From: Nitrososphaeraceae archaeon
GTDB lineage: Archaea > Thermoproteota > Nitrososphaeria > Nitrososphaerales > Nitrososphaeraceae
Assembly: GCA_025936955.1 (NCBI GenBank)
Contig: JAICSL010000136.1
Coordinates: forward strand, 1-5,435
Direction of reading: 5' to 3'
Length of the DNA: 5,435 nucleotides
Part shown: positions 5,201-5,435 of the stretch, piece by piece
Position numbering within the stretch: position 1 is the stretch's first letter
Layout of the letters: each line of letters starts with the position of its first letter
Translations under genes and position numbers: made by a program
The notes under the pieces: generated by a model
The model's database searches: none
What the model was told of the DNA's origin: nothing
Seen by the model: the letters and a program-made list of their open reading frames with translations, nothing else

Positions 5201-5435
5201 TTAAACTGTTTCGTCAAGAATATTATTATTGGTTTTCAAGTAGACATCTACGCCCTTGGCATCTAGCCGGGCAAACTCCGCCTTCATTTTTGGATCCTTA
5301 GAAAGATCTTTCCTAGCAGCTTCGTACTTTGCTTGATCCTTGGGTTGCACGTGAATCGTAAAGCCGCTAGGATCCTCGAAGGCGATTGGATTGTTTCCAT
5401 TCCACATGAACGGTTTTTGGCTCATGGGGTCGTGG
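5201..5435 (-). CDS. RHS/YD-repeat-type protein, C-terminal end (partial, possibly truncated)
   Basis: The frame runs in from beyond the right edge (last full codon 5434-5432) and stops at TAA 5203-5201, leaving 77 residues. The first 25 visible residues, ending in NGNNPIAFEDPSGF, match the end of the RHS-repeat core, whose usual form is 'Y.GNNPVNFVDPSGL' after a 'YDP.' turn. RHS proteins form a large beta-cage shell and release a variable C-terminal domain, often a toxin, after this motif. Here only 52 residues follow: an Ala/Lys/Asp-rich helical stretch (KYEAARKDLSKDPKMKAEF), then GVDVYLKTNNN, then ILDETV. From memory the tail resembles the start of metallopeptidase-like RHS tails ('YL.KDP.M...I..L'), but no HExxH is present, so an active domain is missing. 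GC is about 46%, above the rest of the window. Lateral acquisition followed by loss of the tail is likely; a complete protein with a short non-toxic tail is the alternative. Confidence 0.7.
   Translation of the reverse strand, partial: HDPMSQKPFMWNGNNPIAFEDPSGFTIHVQPKDQAKYEAARKDLSKDPKMKAEFARLDAKGVDVYLKTNNNILDETV

Overview
The window looks like a piece of an AT-rich archaeal chromosome, most likely from a Nitrososphaeria (thaumarchaeal, ammonia-oxidiser type) genome. The reasons are the archaeal form of orotidine-phosphate decarboxylase, an archaea-restricted DUF373 membrane protein, a cis-prenyltransferase beside it, several TTG/GTG or apparently leaderless starts, and low GC. A low-GC soil lineage such as Nitrosocosmicus is a tentative guess from composition and protein flavour; I could not run a search.

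Left part, plus strand: the window opens in the last 35 codons of adenylosuccinate synthetase (purA, purine synthesis). A 411-base stretch follows that holds one possible small minus-strand gene (207-431) and a 13-bp tandem repeat. Next is a two-gene unit: a conserved-looking protein of unknown function (521-1222), overlapped by 8 bases by pyrF (1215-1964), which makes UMP. Purine and pyrimidine genes are thus close together.

Middle part, minus strand: four genes run in the same direction, from right to left. They are a six-helix DUF373 membrane protein (4738-3563), a cis-prenyltransferase that makes the polyprenyl lipid carrier (3497-2670), a 55-residue Trp/Tyr/Asp-rich protein that is easily missed (2632-2465), and an Ap4A-hydrolase-type Nudix protein (2395-1967). 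The gaps of 65, 37 and 69 bases allow an operon or a set of closely spaced units. The Nudix gene meets pyrF tail to tail with 2 bases between stop codons.

Right part: about 460 AT-rich bases carry no convincing gene. They hold the promoter region of the DUF373 unit and two small hairpins. The right edge (5201-5435, minus strand) is the C-terminal end of an RHS/YD-repeat-type protein. Its GC is clearly higher (about 46% by hand count, against roughly 23-38% in spots counted elsewhere), and its tail after the RHS core is unusually short. It looks like an imported and possibly decayed gene.

No CRISPR, tRNA, rRNA or transposase was seen. Nothing proves a new system. The points most worth a second look are the DUF373/cis-prenyltransferase/small-protein cluster and the RHS remnant.
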